NCBI RefSeq assembly: GCF_047238105.1
Contig: NZ_JBDFMD010000001.1
Coordinates: 496,001-560,000 of the forward strand
Length of the DNA stretch: 64,000 bases
Direction of reading: 5' to 3'
From: Paenibacillus_D sp047238105
GTDB lineage: Bacteria; Bacillota; Bacilli; Paenibacillales; Paenibacillaceae
The translations under genes were made by a program, and so were the position numbers. How positions within the stretch are numbered: the stretch's first letter is position 1; each line of letters opens with the position of its first letter. The notes beneath the pieces are model-generated. The model worked only from the letters and a program-made list of their open reading frames with translations, did not search any database and was not told the DNA's origin. Positions 25,006 to 34,727 of this stretch are shown here, in pieces.

Positions 25006-26706
25006 TTACGCGCCTTTTTGTCTGCTTGCAAGATCCAGCATTTCCTGTGCATGATGTCTGGTCTTCTCGGTTACTTCGACGCCGCCGAGCATTCTGGCAA
25101 GTTCTTCGATACGCTTCTTGATCTGCAATTCGGTGACCGATGTCGATGTTCGTTCTTCGATAATGTTCTTGCAGATCTCGTAATGGTGATCCGCCATACA
25201 GGCGACCTGAGGCAGATGGGTAATCGAAAACACTTGGCACCGCTCTGACAGCGCCGACATCCGCTCGGCAATCGCCTGGGCTGCGCGTCCGCTGACACCG
25301 GTATCCACTTCGTCGAACACGAGTACCGGCACGAGATCAATCCCTGCAAAAATTGCCTTCAATGCCAGCATGATTCGCGACATCTCTCCGCCAGAAGCAA
25401 TCTTGTTCAATGCTTTTAGCGGTTCACCGGGGTTGGGAGCTATCATAAATACCGCTTCATCAGCGCCTTGTGCCGTCAACCGCAACGCTTCGCCGTCACG
25501 CAGCTGATCGAGCTGTACGCAAAATGCTGTCCTTCCCATTTGGAGATGCTGGAGTTCCGACTCGATCGCTTCAGCCAAGCGCACTGCCGCATGACGGCGC
25601 AGACCGGAAAGTGTCACCGCCTGAGCCATCGCCGTATCAAAAGCCGCCTGTTCTTCCGCACGCAGCTGCTTGATATACTCGTCCCTATTCTCCAGCTTGT
25701 CTGCAGTCGCAGTGATCTTCTCCAAGTACGCAAGGATATCCGGGATGCCCTCTCCGTACTTGCGCTTTAAACTGTGGATCAGATCTAATCGTTCTTCGAT
25801 GGCAGCAAGACGCTCCGGGTCGGCTTCGATGCTGTCACGATAGCTGCGAAGCTGGAAGGCAGCATCCTCCGCCTGATAATAAGCCGATTGAAGCTGCTCC
25901 ACCAGCGGATCCAACACGACTTGATCATATGTGCGGATGTCTTCCAGCCGGGCAACGGCGGCTCCAAGCGACTCCAGTGCGCCTCCAGCTTGTAAAAGTG
26001 AATAAGCTTCGGAAGCATAGTCCATTCTTTTCTCTGCATGCGTTAGTTTGCGTTTCTCTTCCAGTAATGATTCATCTTCGCCTACAATCAGTGCTGCGCT
26101 GGCAATCTCCTCCATCTGGAACTTGTACAGGTCCAACATCTGCATGTTCTGCCGTGCGTTCTCTTCGAGCTCTCGCAGCCTTGTTCGTATCTGCAGGTGC
26201 TTTCGGTATGCTTGCTGGTATGATCGTTTCTTCTCCATGAGCGGACTGCCGGCATAAAGATCTAACCACTCCAAATGCTTCTCGGTCTTGATCAGCGACT
26301 GATGCTCATGTTGGCCGTGGAGATTGATCAGACACTCACCAGTCTCGCGCAGCATACTCAGATTGACGATCTGACCGTTGATACGGGAGATGCTCTTCCC
26401 TTGGGCAGATACCTCCCTGCGGATAATCAGCATCTCTTGCGGATCGGCGGCGATGCCTAGACCGGACAGCACCGACCATACCGGATGGGTCTCAGAGAGG
26501 TCGAACATGGCTTCGATCTCTGCCTTATCGCAGCCATGGCGCACCATCTCTGTTGAGCTGCGGCCGCCGGCGATCAATCCCAGCGCGTCGATCAGAATAG
26601 ATTTGCCTGCGCCGGTCTCCCCTGTCAGTACATGAAAGCCTTTATGAAAACCGACGACTACGTGTTCGATTACCGCCAGATTGCGTATGGACAATTCCCG
26701 AAGCAT
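25006..26706 (-). CDS. recN: DNA repair ATPase RecN
   Basis: 566 residues. SMC-like: Walker A VLTGETGAGKSILIDALGL at the N-terminus, a long central coiled coil (about 155-370, rich in Glu/Leu/Arg heptads), and the C-terminal signature GGEMSRIMLALK with Walker B LVFDEVDTGVSG. Gathers broken DNA ends for recombination. AGGAGAGG precedes the ATG. Between argR and spoIVB, the conserved order. Confidence 0.97.
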   Translation of the reverse strand: MLRELSIRNLAVIEHVVVGFHKGFHVLTGETGAGKSILIDALGLIAGGRSSTEMVRHGCDKAEIEAMFDLSETHPVWSVLSGLGIAADPQEMLIIRREVSAQGKSISRINGQIVNLSMLRETGECLINLHGQHEHQSLIKTEKHLEWLDLYAGSPLMEKKRSYQQAYRKHLQIRTRLRELEENARQNMQMLDLYKFQMEEIASAALIVGEDESLLEEKRKLTHAEKRMDYASEAYSLLQAGGALESLGAAVARLEDIRTYDQVVLDPLVEQLQSAYYQAEDAAFQLRSYRDSIEADPERLAAIEERLDLIHSLKRKYGEGIPDILAYLEKITATADKLENRDEYIKQLRAEEQAAFDTAMAQAVTLSGLRRHAAVRLAEAIESELQHLQMGRTAFCVQLDQLRDGEALRLTAQGADEAVFMIAPNPGEPLKALNKIASGGEMSRIMLALKAIFAGIDLVPVLVFDEVDTGVSGRAAQAIAERMSALSERCQVFSITHLPQVACMADHHYEICKNIIEERTSTSVTELQIKKRIEELARMLGGVEVTEKTRHHAQEMLDLASRQKGA

Positions 26707-26758
26707 GTTTAACCTCTCCTTTACTTCATTTCTGTTGACGTCTTCACTACGCTTATCC

Positions 26759-27217
26759 TCAAGTCTCTTGGTTCATCAGGGCAACAATGCGATCTACAAC
26801 CTCGCGGCTGTATTCTGTATTCCGGCAAATGATCAGAATCGTATCATCGCCGCAAATGGTCCCCATAATTTCTTCCCATTCCATGTTATCAATCAAAGAT
26901 CCAAAGGCATTAGCCGTGCCTGGAAGACTCTTCATAACGACCAGATGATCGGTGTAATCAATGTGGACGAAATGATCCAGCAAAGCCCGCTTCAGCTTAT
27001 GGATGGGTATGTAGCGCTGTTCCTGAGGCATTGCGTATTTGTAATTTCCCGATTCGGTCGGCACCTTGATCAGCTGCAGCTCCTTGATATCTCTTGATAC
27101 CGTAGCCTGTGTAACCTGCATCCCGCTGCTGCGGAGCATATCAACCAGGGCATCCTGGGTCTCGATATCGTGGCTGCCGATCAGTTCCCTGATCTTGATA
27201 TGTCTGTAGCCTTTCAT
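26759..27217 (-). CDS. argR: Arginine repressor ArgR/AhrC
   Basis: 152 residues. N-terminal winged helix with QATVSRDIKELQLIKVP (about 44-60) and C-terminal hexamerisation and arginine-binding domain with GTICGDDTILIICRN (Asp pair binds arginine, about 121-135). Represses arginine biosynthesis and activates catabolism. Start MKGYRHIKI chosen, with GAGGGG 9 bases upstream; an upstream ATG reaches into the preceding gene region without one. Precedes recN, as in B. subtilis (ahrC). Confidence 0.95.
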   Translation of the reverse strand: MKGYRHIKIRELIGSHDIETQDALVDMLRSSGMQVTQATVSRDIKELQLIKVPTESGNYKYAMPQEQRYIPIHKLKRALLDHFVHIDYTDHLVVMKSLPGTANAFGSLIDNMEWEEIMGTICGDDTILIICRNTEYSREVVDRIVALMNQET

Positions 27218-27240
27218 GGACGGCACCCCTCTTCTCTGTG

Positions 27241-27699
27241 TCATTCATTCACGTGGAACCGGATTACGCGGATCTGCCGGTGCTTCGCATCTACATAGAG
27301 AACGCCGCTGCTGGACGGGACGAGCAGCGTGTATACCAGGAGGCGGTCGCGGATCCCGCTGCCCGTCCAATCTATCGGCATACGATCCCTTGCTGTCTTG
27401 ACCAGATACAACTCGCTATCCTTCTCAGCAACATAATCAATATAGAGCCGACTGCCAAGCATCTCGCCATCCAGTTCTACGGATACTGGAACCCGGTGCC
27501 TGGCAGAAGTGACCGTGTAGCCTTCAATCTCCAGCAACCGGACATTCTCATCGCCAGGATCCGGCTCATCTCCTCCGTCCAGCATGATCAGCTGGGAACC
27601 TACGGGTTCGTGAAGCCAGATATAAAACCGCCTATAGACCCAAACGACGAACAAGATGCCGACGATAATCATAATAAACCAGTCACTGATATGGCCCAA
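27241..27699 (-). CDS. Hypothetical membrane-anchored protein
   Basis: 152 residues from TTG with AGAGG 9 bases upstream; longer ORF starts lack ribosome binding sites. One N-terminal membrane helix (about 7-27, FIMIIVGILFVVWVYRRFY), then a soluble domain with DGGDEPDPGDENVRLLEIEG, VPVSVELDGEMLGSRLYIDY and a strand-rich end. No family recognised. It lies between tlyA and argR, where B. subtilis has no such gene, and 23 bases before argR, so the two are likely cotranscribed from a promoter after the tlyA terminator. Confidence 0.65.
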   Translation of the reverse strand: MGHISDWFIMIIVGILFVVWVYRRFYIWLHEPVGSQLIMLDGGDEPDPGDENVRLLEIEGYTVTSARHRVPVSVELDGEMLGSRLYIDYVAEKDSELYLVKTARDRMPIDWTGSGIRDRLLVYTLLVPSSSGVLYVDAKHRQIRVIRFHVNE

Positions 27700-27872
27700 T
27701 CCGCACCGCCTCTTTCGTGAATGGATTACCATACACTTCGCTGCGGGCAAGTAAAAATCCTGTATAAAAATTACGAACATTTGTTTGCTTCATTACCAGT
27801 GTACCAAATTGTTGGCGAGATGGCTATACCCAAAATTAAAAATCATCGCAACAATATGGTGTGCATTCTCCC

Positions 27873-27907
27873 AAAAAAAAAAACGATGCGCAGGAATTGC
27901 ACATCGT
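27873..27907 (-). terminator. Terminator after tlyA
   Basis: Minus-strand ACGATGTGCA / TGCGCATCGT stem (one G-T pair), 5-base loop, followed by twelve T. 24 bases after the tlyA stop; ends the xseA...tlyA run. Confidence 0.9.
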
Positions 27908-27930
27908 CGTTCTTCGCATGTATCGTCCAG

Positions 27931-28776
27931 CTAGCTGCCTTTCTTCCCCGTAAAGACGTTGGCTGCATCTTTCACCACCGCAGCTATCTCCTGGGCTCCC
28001 GGCGAGGCTCCAGCCTCGCCGGGCTGCCAATGCCAATAAGCTAAAAATTCGATGTTGCCTTCTCCGCCGGTAATCGGCGAGTACGTCAAACCCTGCAACG
28101 CGAATCCGAGCTCTGCAGCAAATCCCAAGACGTGCTCCAATACCTGGGTGTGCACGACAGGATCGCGTACGACACCTTGTTTGCCAACCTTCTCTCGTCC
28201 TGCTTCAAATTGGGGTTTGATCAGCGCCATCACACCTGAGCCGGCAGGGAGCAACGCGGCCAATGCGGGCAGGATGATCCGGAGCGAAATAAACGAAACA
28301 TCAATCGTCGCGAAGCTCGGAGCAGGCCCCTTAAGATCCTCTGGCTTCATGTAACGAAAGTTGGTCCGCTCCATGACGCACACGCGCTCGTCCTGGCGAA
28401 GCGACCAGTCCAATTGGTTGTATCCGACATCGATGGCATACACATAAGCGGCGCCGTGCTGCAGGGCGCAGTCTGTGAAGCCCCCTGTCGATGCTCCGAT
28501 ATCCAGCATTGTCCTTGCTTCAAGATCAATGCCGAAATGGCGTAGTGCTTTTTCCAGCTTCAGCCCGCCCCGGCTGACATAGGGATGAACAGCGCCCTTC
28601 ACCGTCAGTTGAGCTGTCCTAGACACCTTTGTGCCCGCTTTTTCGATCCGCTCGCCGTCGGCCAGCACCAATCCGGCCATAAGCGCCGCTTTTGCTTTCT
28701 CGCGGCTCTCATAGAAGCCCTGTTCAACTAAGAGCAGATCGATTCGTTCTTTCATTGTTTTTGCAGTCGTCATCAT
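27931..28776 (-). CDS. tlyA: TlyA family RNA 2'-O-methyltransferase (YqxC)
   Basis: 281 residues. N-terminal S4 RNA-binding domain (RIDLLLVEQGFYESREKAKA) and FtsJ-type methyltransferase with SAM motif MLDIGASTGGFTDCALQHGA (about 90-109) and catalytic KPQFE (Lys, about 188) and SPITGGEGNIEF (Glu). The mycobacterial enzyme methylates 16S C1409 and 23S C1920; targets here are not known. Two adjacent ATG codons can serve as start; AGGAG lies 4 or 7 bases before them. Last gene of the dxs-containing run. Confidence 0.9.
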   Translation of the reverse strand: MMTTAKTMKERIDLLLVEQGFYESREKAKAALMAGLVLADGERIEKAGTKVSRTAQLTVKGAVHPYVSRGGLKLEKALRHFGIDLEARTMLDIGASTGGFTDCALQHGAAYVYAIDVGYNQLDWSLRQDERVCVMERTNFRYMKPEDLKGPAPSFATIDVSFISLRIILPALAALLPAGSGVMALIKPQFEAGREKVGKQGVVRDPVVHTQVLEHVLGFAAELGFALQGLTYSPITGGEGNIEFLAYWHWQPGEAGASPGAQEIAAVVKDAANVFTGKKGS

Positions 28777-28790
28777 CGTTCTCCTGCCGG

Positions 28791-30686
28791 TTACTGGGTT
28801 GAAGCGCTCTTGTGTTGTCGGGGCAACAGCTTGATCAGCTCAGATGCCACCCGCTCGCCGGTAAGCCCCGCATCCCGCCGTTGCTCCTTGATCGATCCGT
28901 GCTCGATGAATTCATCCGGGATACCCACGATGCGTACGGCCATATCATGAATATCGCGCTCCGAGTAGAATTCGAGCACCGCGCTGCCAAGTCCGCCTTG
29001 CTGCGAGCCCTCTTCGAGTATGACGACACGCTGGCCTTCGGAGGCAAGCTGCAGCAGCATATCCTGGTCGAACGGTTTGATGAAGCGGGCATTGATTACA
29101 CGGATACTCAGCCCGTTATGTTTTAGCAGCTCAGCCGCTTCGTCGGCAATCTGCAGCATCGGGCCGACCGCGATGATCACTGCGGAGTCGCCGTCGCGGA
29201 CTACATCCCAGGTGCCGATCGGGATCGGAGTCATCTCCTTGTCCATCTCCACGCCCGTCCCGTTGATCCGGGGATACCGGACAGCGATTGGACCACCGTC
29301 ATAGGCCAGTGCCGTCTTCATCATATGACGCAATTCATTCTCATCCTTTGGCATCATCAGCACCAGATTAGGCACGTGACGCAGGAATGCGATATCAAAG
29401 ACGCCGTGATGGGTCTCCCCGTCAGGACCTACAAAACCGGCCCGGTCGATAGCAAATACAACGTTAAGATTCTGACGGCAGATATCATGGACCACCTGGT
29501 CGTATGCCCGTTGAAGGAACGTCGAATAGACAGCGAATACCGGTTTAAGCCCTTCCATAGCCAGCGCCGCAGACATCGTCGCCGCATGCTGCTCCGCGAT
29601 TCCGACATCGATCATCCGCCCCGGGAAACGGTCGGCGAACTTCAGCAGTCCGGAACCTCCCGGCATCGCCGGGGTAACAGCAACGATACGCTCATCCTGC
29701 TCCGCCAGCTCGATCAGCGCGTCTCCGAATACTTGCGTGTACATCGGCGGTCCGACAGCCTTCAGCACCTGCCCGGACTCGATCTTGTAGGGCGATATGC
29801 CATGCCACGTATGCGAATCCGCTTCGGCTGGCTTATAGCCTTTGCCTTTGGTTGTCAGCACATGCAGCAGCACAGGCCCATTGACGTTGTTCGCCTGCAT
29901 GAATGCTTCTTCCAGCTTCTGCAGATCGTGTCCGTCCACCGGACCAAGATAAGTGAGCCCGAACTCTTCGAACAAAACGCCGGATACGACCATATATTTC
30001 AGACTATCCTTGACCCGCTCTGCGGTCTTGGCCAGCTTGCCCCCGATGGCGGGGATTTTGTTGAGCAGATACTGCAGCTCCTCCTTGGCCTTCTTATAGG
30101 TCTTGTCGGAACGGATTTTGCCGAGATAGTTATGGATGGCGCCGACGTTAGGGGCAATCGACATCTCGTTGTCATTGAGCACGACAATCATCTTCCGCTG
30201 CTCATGGCCGATATGATTGAGCGCTTCCAGCGCCATGCCGCCCGTCAGCGCTCCGTCGCCGATAACAGCCACGACCCTGTGGTCTTCCCCTTTGAGGTCG
30301 CGGGCCATCGCCATCCCGATCGCCGCAGACAGTGAAGTACTGCTGTGCCCGGCTTCCCAGACATCATGCTCGCTCTCCGCCCGCTTGACGAAGCCGCACA
30401 GACCTTTGTATTGGCGCAGGGTGTCAAACCGGTCCATCCGTCCAGTCAATATCTTATGCACGTACGACTGGTGCCCCACGTCAAAGATGAATTTATCTCG
30501 AGGACTGTCATACAGATAGTGCATGGCAAGCGTGAGCTCTACTACGCCTAGATTAGGGGCCAGATGACCGCCCGTCGCAGACAGCTTCTCGATCAAGAAT
30601 TGTCTAATTTCCTGTGCCAGGCTTTCCAGCTGTTCCATCGACAGCGTCTTTAAATCCTTTGGTTCGCAAATTTGTTCCAGCAGCAC
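28791..30686 (-). CDS. dxs: 1-deoxy-D-xylulose-5-phosphate synthase
   Basis: 631 residues from a GTG start (GCGAGG 7 bases upstream; the longer ATG lacks one). First step of the MEP isoprenoid pathway: pyruvate plus glyceraldehyde 3-phosphate to DXP. Landmarks are FDVGHQSYVHKILTGR, the thiamine-diphosphate motif IGDGALTGGMALEALNHIG followed by LNDNEMSI, and the transketolase pyrimidine domain with catalytic Glu in MIDVGIAEQHAATM and RAGFVGPDGETHHG. Directly downstream of ispA, so prenyl precursor and elongation enzymes are coexpressed. Confidence 0.97.
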   Translation of the reverse strand: MLLEQICEPKDLKTLSMEQLESLAQEIRQFLIEKLSATGGHLAPNLGVVELTLAMHYLYDSPRDKFIFDVGHQSYVHKILTGRMDRFDTLRQYKGLCGFVKRAESEHDVWEAGHSSTSLSAAIGMAMARDLKGEDHRVVAVIGDGALTGGMALEALNHIGHEQRKMIVVLNDNEMSIAPNVGAIHNYLGKIRSDKTYKKAKEELQYLLNKIPAIGGKLAKTAERVKDSLKYMVVSGVLFEEFGLTYLGPVDGHDLQKLEEAFMQANNVNGPVLLHVLTTKGKGYKPAEADSHTWHGISPYKIESGQVLKAVGPPMYTQVFGDALIELAEQDERIVAVTPAMPGGSGLLKFADRFPGRMIDVGIAEQHAATMSAALAMEGLKPVFAVYSTFLQRAYDQVVHDICRQNLNVVFAIDRAGFVGPDGETHHGVFDIAFLRHVPNLVLMMPKDENELRHMMKTALAYDGGPIAVRYPRINGTGVEMDKEMTPIPIGTWDVVRDGDSAVIIAVGPMLQIADEAAELLKHNGLSIRVINARFIKPFDQDMLLQLASEGQRVVILEEGSQQGGLGSAVLEFYSERDIHDMAVRIVGIPDEFIEHGSIKEQRRDAGLTGERVASELIKLLPRQHKSASTQ

Positions 30687-30802
30687 GTGTTTTCCTCGCT
30701 TTCCTGGACTGAAAACACTGTTGTCCATGAACGTGTAACTTTTTCAGCTATTATAGCACACATCTATATATAAACCCAATCCGACCGTTTAGAACCTTGT
30801 CG

Positions 30803-31717
30803 TTAATGGTCGCGCTGCATCAGATAATCGGCGATTTCCTCGAGTCGCGCAGGCTCGGGAAGTTTCGCGATCTCCAGACTCTGCTTGGCCTCGGAAGTAA
30901 GCTGCTCGACCAGTTCTTTGCTCTTGTCCAATCCGAGCAGATACGGGTAGGTTACTTTCTTTTGCGCCACGTCGCTGTTCGTTTTTTTGCCGAGCTTTTG
31001 CTCGTCTCCCACCAGATCAAGGATATCGTCCTGAATCTGAAATGCCAGTCCAAGCTTGCGGCCAAATGCCTCAAGCGCTTCAAGCTGCTGCGTCTCGGCA
31101 CCGCCGACACGGCCTCCCGCGAGCAAGGAAAACGCGATCAGGTCGCTCGTCTTGTGGAGGTGGATATACTCCAGATCAGACAATGCCGTGACGCCCTGTT
31201 CTCCGAGTATATCAGCCGCTTGTCCGCCGACCATCCCTGCTGCGCCTGCATAATAGGCCAGATCGCGGGTGATCGCAAGTGCCGCTTCGACGGTTACGAG
31301 CTCATGTTCGGTTGCTCTGGTGACGGAATGAAAGGCGTGCGTAAGCAGCGCATCGCCGGCTAGCACGGCCATTGCTTCGCCATACACTTTGTGATTGGTT
31401 GGCTTGCCTCTGCGGTAATCGTCGTCATCCATCGCCGGCAGGTCGTCATGGACGAGCGAGTAGGTGTGGATCAGCTCGATCGCGCAGGCCACCGGCATCG
31501 CCGCCCGCTCCGCCTCTTCGATACCGCTGGCGGCATGTGCTGCAGCAAGTACCAGAATCGGCCGCAGACGCTTGCCGCCTGCGGTGATCGAATACATCAT
31601 GGATTCGCGCAGCGGCTTCGGGATATCCCAATCGGCAGGAATGATCACGCTGAGCGCTTGTTCTACTGCCTGAGCCTGTTCTGCTATATAATCACGTATG
31701 GTCATCAGCTGCTTCAC
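30803..31717 (-). CDS. ispA: Polyprenyl (farnesyl) diphosphate synthase
   Basis: 304 residues. First Asp-rich motif LVHDDLPAMDDDD (about 93-105) and second FQIQDDILDLVGDE (about 232-245), with GGKRLRPILVLAAA before them. Condenses IPP with DMAPP/GPP to farnesyl diphosphate. The GTG start overlaps the xseB stop (GTGA), implying coupling; an ATG four codons later is an alternative. Confidence 0.93.
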   Translation of the reverse strand: MKQLMTIRDYIAEQAQAVEQALSVIIPADWDIPKPLRESMMYSITAGGKRLRPILVLAAAHAASGIEEAERAAMPVACAIELIHTYSLVHDDLPAMDDDDYRRGKPTNHKVYGEAMAVLAGDALLTHAFHSVTRATEHELVTVEAALAITRDLAYYAGAAGMVGGQAADILGEQGVTALSDLEYIHLHKTSDLIAFSLLAGGRVGGAETQQLEALEAFGRKLGLAFQIQDDILDLVGDEQKLGKKTNSDVAQKKVTYPYLLGLDKSKELVEQLTSEAKQSLEIAKLPEPARLEEIADYLMQRDH

Positions 31718-31971
31718 GCCTCTTCTCCTCTAATCTCGCCTGAGCCCTCAAACGGCTGCCGCCGCAAGCCGTCCTCCGTTTCGATCAGCGCCTCGATACG
31801 CCGCTCTACCTGCTCCAGCTTGCTTCCGCACAGCTGCGAGAGCTTCATGCCATCCTGGAACAGCTCAATGGCTGTCTCCAGCGGCACATCGCCAGATTCC
31901 AGCCGAGTTACGATTGATTCCAGCTGCTCCATCGCTTCCTCGAAACTAATGGTTTTTTCACTTTCTTCCAT
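31714..31971 (-). CDS. xseB: Exodeoxyribonuclease VII small subunit
   Basis: 85 residues with the family motif SFEEAMEQLESIVTRLESGDVPLE (about 9-32), a helical hairpin that packs on XseA. Starts 14 bases inside the end of xseA (GGAGG upstream) and overlaps ispA by 4 bases at its own end. Confidence 0.94.
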   Translation of the reverse strand: MEESEKTISFEEAMEQLESIVTRLESGDVPLETAIELFQDGMKLSQLCGSKLEQVERRIEALIETEDGLRRQPFEGSGEIRGEEA

Positions 31972-33328
31972 CTTTATCCTCCGCTCCTTTCATCGACCAC
32001 ACATGACATTCCAGCTTGCCGTCGGACAAGTTGACGTGCACCATGTCACCGGGCTGGACATCCGTTATTGAACGGATCAGCCGTTCCTGACTCTCGTCAT
32101 AGACCAGACTATATCCGCGGGCCATGACTTTGAGAGGGCTTAAGGCATCCAATCCCCGGATCACGCCTTGCAGCTGCACGCGGCGCATCCTTGCGATACC
32201 AGTCATGCTCTGTTCCAGCTGTCGCTGCAGCGCAGCCAGACGCTTGCCGGCAAATACCGTCTGGGCTCCTGGGTGTTGGCCCGACAGACGGGCCCTTGTC
32301 CGCCCAAGTCGTTCTCCGGCTCCGCTCACGCGGCGCATCGTTCGTTGAACCAACTGTTCTCTCAGCCGATCCAGACGCTCGGCCGGCTCCAGCAGATAAC
32401 GGCGCGGATGCAGGAACAGCGGCGACCGCCGGATGCGGTCCAGCCGCTGCTTCTCCTGTTCCAGTCTGCTGCGCAGCGATTGCTGCAGCCGCTGTTCCAA
32501 GCGGATCAGCTGCTGCCGAAGCTCAGCCTGATGAGGGACGGCAAGTTCCGCAGCTGCTGTTGGAGTCGCGGCTCTCAGGTCGGCCGTAAAATCGGCGATC
32601 GTATAATCCGTCTCATGGCCCACTGCCGATATAACCGGAATCGCTGAACCCGCGATCGCCCGTGCAACGCTCTCCTCATTAAAGGCCCACAGCTCCTCCA
32701 ATGAACCGCCGCCGCGGCCGACGATCAGCACATCCGCTTCACCGAGCCGGTTCAACAGCTCAATCGCCCGTACAATCGATGGCGCAGCACCCTTGCCTTG
32801 TACAAGCACCGGCACGACGAGCACAGGCACGACCGGATAGCGCCGCTGCAGCGTAATCAGGATGTCTCTGACCGCCGCGCCCGTGGATGAAGTGACCACT
32901 CCGATCGCCCGCGGATATAAAGGCAGAGTTCGCTTGCGGCTGGCTTCGAACAGTCCCTCGCCCTCGAGCTTTAGTTTCAGCTGCTCAAAAGCAAGATACA
33001 GGCTGCCAAGACCGTCCGGCTGCATCTGGGTTGCATAAAATTGGTAATTGCCGTCCCGTTCATAGACCGATACGTTGCCCCGCGCCATCACCTTCATTCC
33101 TTCCTTGGGAATGAAGGGGAGACGTTGGTTGTGAGAACTGAACATGATGCATTTCAATCGGCTGTCTTTATCCTTCAGCGTGAAGTACATATGTCCGCTG
33201 GAATGGTGGGTGAAGTTGGAGATCTCGCCCCGCAGCCATACATCGGAAAGCAGCTTGTCCGATTCGAGCTTCATTCGGATATAACGGTTCAGCTCCTTGA
33301 TGGAGTAGATCCGCGGCTGTTCAGCCAT
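31958..33328 (-). CDS. xseA: Exodeoxyribonuclease VII large subunit
   Basis: 456 residues. N-terminal OB-fold (VWLRGEISNFTHHSSGHMYF, about 28-47) and catalytic domain with VVTSSTGAAVRDIL, LIVGRGGGSLEELWAFNEE and ISAVGHETDYTIADF (about 135-250), then a long Arg/Glu/Gln-rich coiled coil. Degrades single-stranded DNA to acid-soluble oligonucleotides together with XseB. Confidence 0.96.
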   Translation of the reverse strand: MAEQPRIYSIKELNRYIRMKLESDKLLSDVWLRGEISNFTHHSSGHMYFTLKDKDSRLKCIMFSSHNQRLPFIPKEGMKVMARGNVSVYERDGNYQFYATQMQPDGLGSLYLAFEQLKLKLEGEGLFEASRKRTLPLYPRAIGVVTSSTGAAVRDILITLQRRYPVVPVLVVPVLVQGKGAAPSIVRAIELLNRLGEADVLIVGRGGGSLEELWAFNEESVARAIAGSAIPVISAVGHETDYTIADFTADLRAATPTAAAELAVPHQAELRQQLIRLEQRLQQSLRSRLEQEKQRLDRIRRSPLFLHPRRYLLEPAERLDRLREQLVQRTMRRVSGAGERLGRTRARLSGQHPGAQTVFAGKRLAALQRQLEQSMTGIARMRRVQLQGVIRGLDALSPLKVMARGYSLVYDESQERLIRSITDVQPGDMVHVNLSDGKLECHVWSMKGAEDKDGRK

Positions 33329-33332
33329 GGGA

Positions 33333-34193
33333 TCACTCTCCGATGCCGTGAAGCCGCTTGGCGGCTTTGAGGGTATTGCCCAGCAGCATCGTGATCGTCA
33401 TCGGTCCGACGCCTCCCGGTACTGGAGTGATCAACCCCGCAGTCTCCAGCACGTCGTCATAGTCTACATCCCCGGCTAGCTTGCCGTTCTCCAGACGATT
33501 GATGCCGACGTCGATAACTGCAGCACCCGGCTTGATATACGATTTGTCGATCGCCTTGGCCCTGCCGATTGCCACGACCAGAATATCCGCCGTCCTGGCG
33601 ATATCAGCCATGCCTACCGTACGGGAGTGGCAGATCGTCACCGTCGCATTCTCACGCAGGAGCAGCATAGCCACTGGCTTGCCCACGATATTGCTGCGGC
33701 CGATGACGACGGCGTGCTTGCCTGCAATCTCCACGCCCGAGCGCTTCAGGAGTTCGATGCAGCCGGCAGGCGTACATGGCAGCAGACTGTCGTCGCCGAT
33801 GACAAGATTGCCGGTGCTTACCGGATGAAATCCATCTACATCTTTCTCCACGGCAATAGCATCGATGACCGCTTTTTCATCGATATGAGCCGGCAGCGGC
33901 AGCTGCACGAGGATGCCGTGGATCGTCGATTGGGTGTTCAGTCGGTCGATCAGCGCCAGCAATTCCCCCTGCGGCGTATCTTCCGGGAGCCTGTGCACTT
34001 CCGAGTACAGCCCCAGCTCCTGACAAGCCCTGTCTTTGCTGCCGACGTAGACACGCGAAGCCGGATCGTCTCCTACCAATACGACTGCCAGCCCCGGAGT
34101 GACGCCTTGACTGCGGAGCTGTTCGACCTCCTGTTTGATCTCTTCACGGATATTGCCGGATATCGTCTTGCCTTCGATTCGTTGTGCGCTCAT
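33333..34193 (-). CDS. folD: Methylenetetrahydrofolate dehydrogenase/cyclohydrolase
   Basis: 286 residues. Bifunctional: 5,10-methylene-THF to 10-formyl-THF via methenyl-THF. YVGSKDRACQELGL (catalytic Lys about 53), VQLPLPAHIDEKAV, PCTPAGCIELL, NADP-binding VIGRSNIVGKPVAMLLL and PVPGGVGPMTITMLL are all present. GAGAGGAG precedes the ATG. Between nusB and xseA as in B. subtilis. Confidence 0.97.
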   Translation of the reverse strand: MSAQRIEGKTISGNIREEIKQEVEQLRSQGVTPGLAVVLVGDDPASRVYVGSKDRACQELGLYSEVHRLPEDTPQGELLALIDRLNTQSTIHGILVQLPLPAHIDEKAVIDAIAVEKDVDGFHPVSTGNLVIGDDSLLPCTPAGCIELLKRSGVEIAGKHAVVIGRSNIVGKPVAMLLLRENATVTICHSRTVGMADIARTADILVVAIGRAKAIDKSYIKPGAAVIDVGINRLENGKLAGDVDYDDVLETAGLITPVPGGVGPMTITMLLGNTLKAAKRLHGIGE

Positions 34194-34209
34194 GTCCAGT
34201 CTCCTCTCG

Positions 34210-34677
34210 TTAGGTGGCGGAAGTGTCGCCAGAATTTTGCTTCAACTGATCCAGCGCTCCCAGCAGCTTGCCAAGTACGCCGTTGACGAATTTGCCGGAA
34301 TCGTCGGTTCCGAAATGCTTGGCCAGATCGATCGCTTCATTAAGCGCGGCTTTGGGCGGCACATCATCGCGATAAACCATCTCATAACATGCCAGACGCA
34401 GCACCTGGCGGTCCACTCTGGAGAGCCGGTCGACCTGCCACCCGGTCAGAAACTGCTGCAGCAAGTCGTCGATAGCCTGCCGATGACCGGTTACCCCTCC
34501 GACCAATTCGCGCACATAGGCATCGATTTTGTCCACTTCTCCAGTGTCAGCACCGATTTCGTTTTCCTGTGCCGCTTCTTCTATCAGCATGTCCACAGCA
34601 TCGGCAGTGTTCACATCATTCATTTCCATCTGATATAAGCTTTGTATCGCGATTTCTCGAGCCAGTCTCCTTTTCAT
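34210..34677 (-). CDS. nusB: Transcription antitermination factor NusB
   Basis: 155 residues, all-helical. RLAREIAIQSLYQMEMND near the N-terminus and VPPKAALNEAIDLAKHFGTDDSGKFVNGVLGKL near the C-terminus are diagnostic; both are quoted here as key positions (3-20 and 110-142). Binds boxA RNA with NusE for rRNA antitermination. AAGGAGG precedes the ATG. A terminator-like hairpin separates it from the DUF2273 gene. Confidence 0.95.
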   Translation of the reverse strand: MKRRLAREIAIQSLYQMEMNDVNTADAVDMLIEEAAQENEIGADTGEVDKIDAYVRELVGGVTGHRQAIDDLLQQFLTGWQVDRLSRVDRQVLRLACYEMVYRDDVPPKAALNEAIDLAKHFGTDDSGKFVNGVLGKLLGALDQLKQNSGDTSAT

Positions 34678-34727
34678 GGAACCTCCTTGGTTGGTCGAAA
34701 TGTTGTATTAGGTGCTTTTCCAATCCC

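Noticed and set aside
29325..30335. 336-codon open frame opposite dxs
   Set aside because: dxs is complete on the minus strand; the plus frame shows no family motif.
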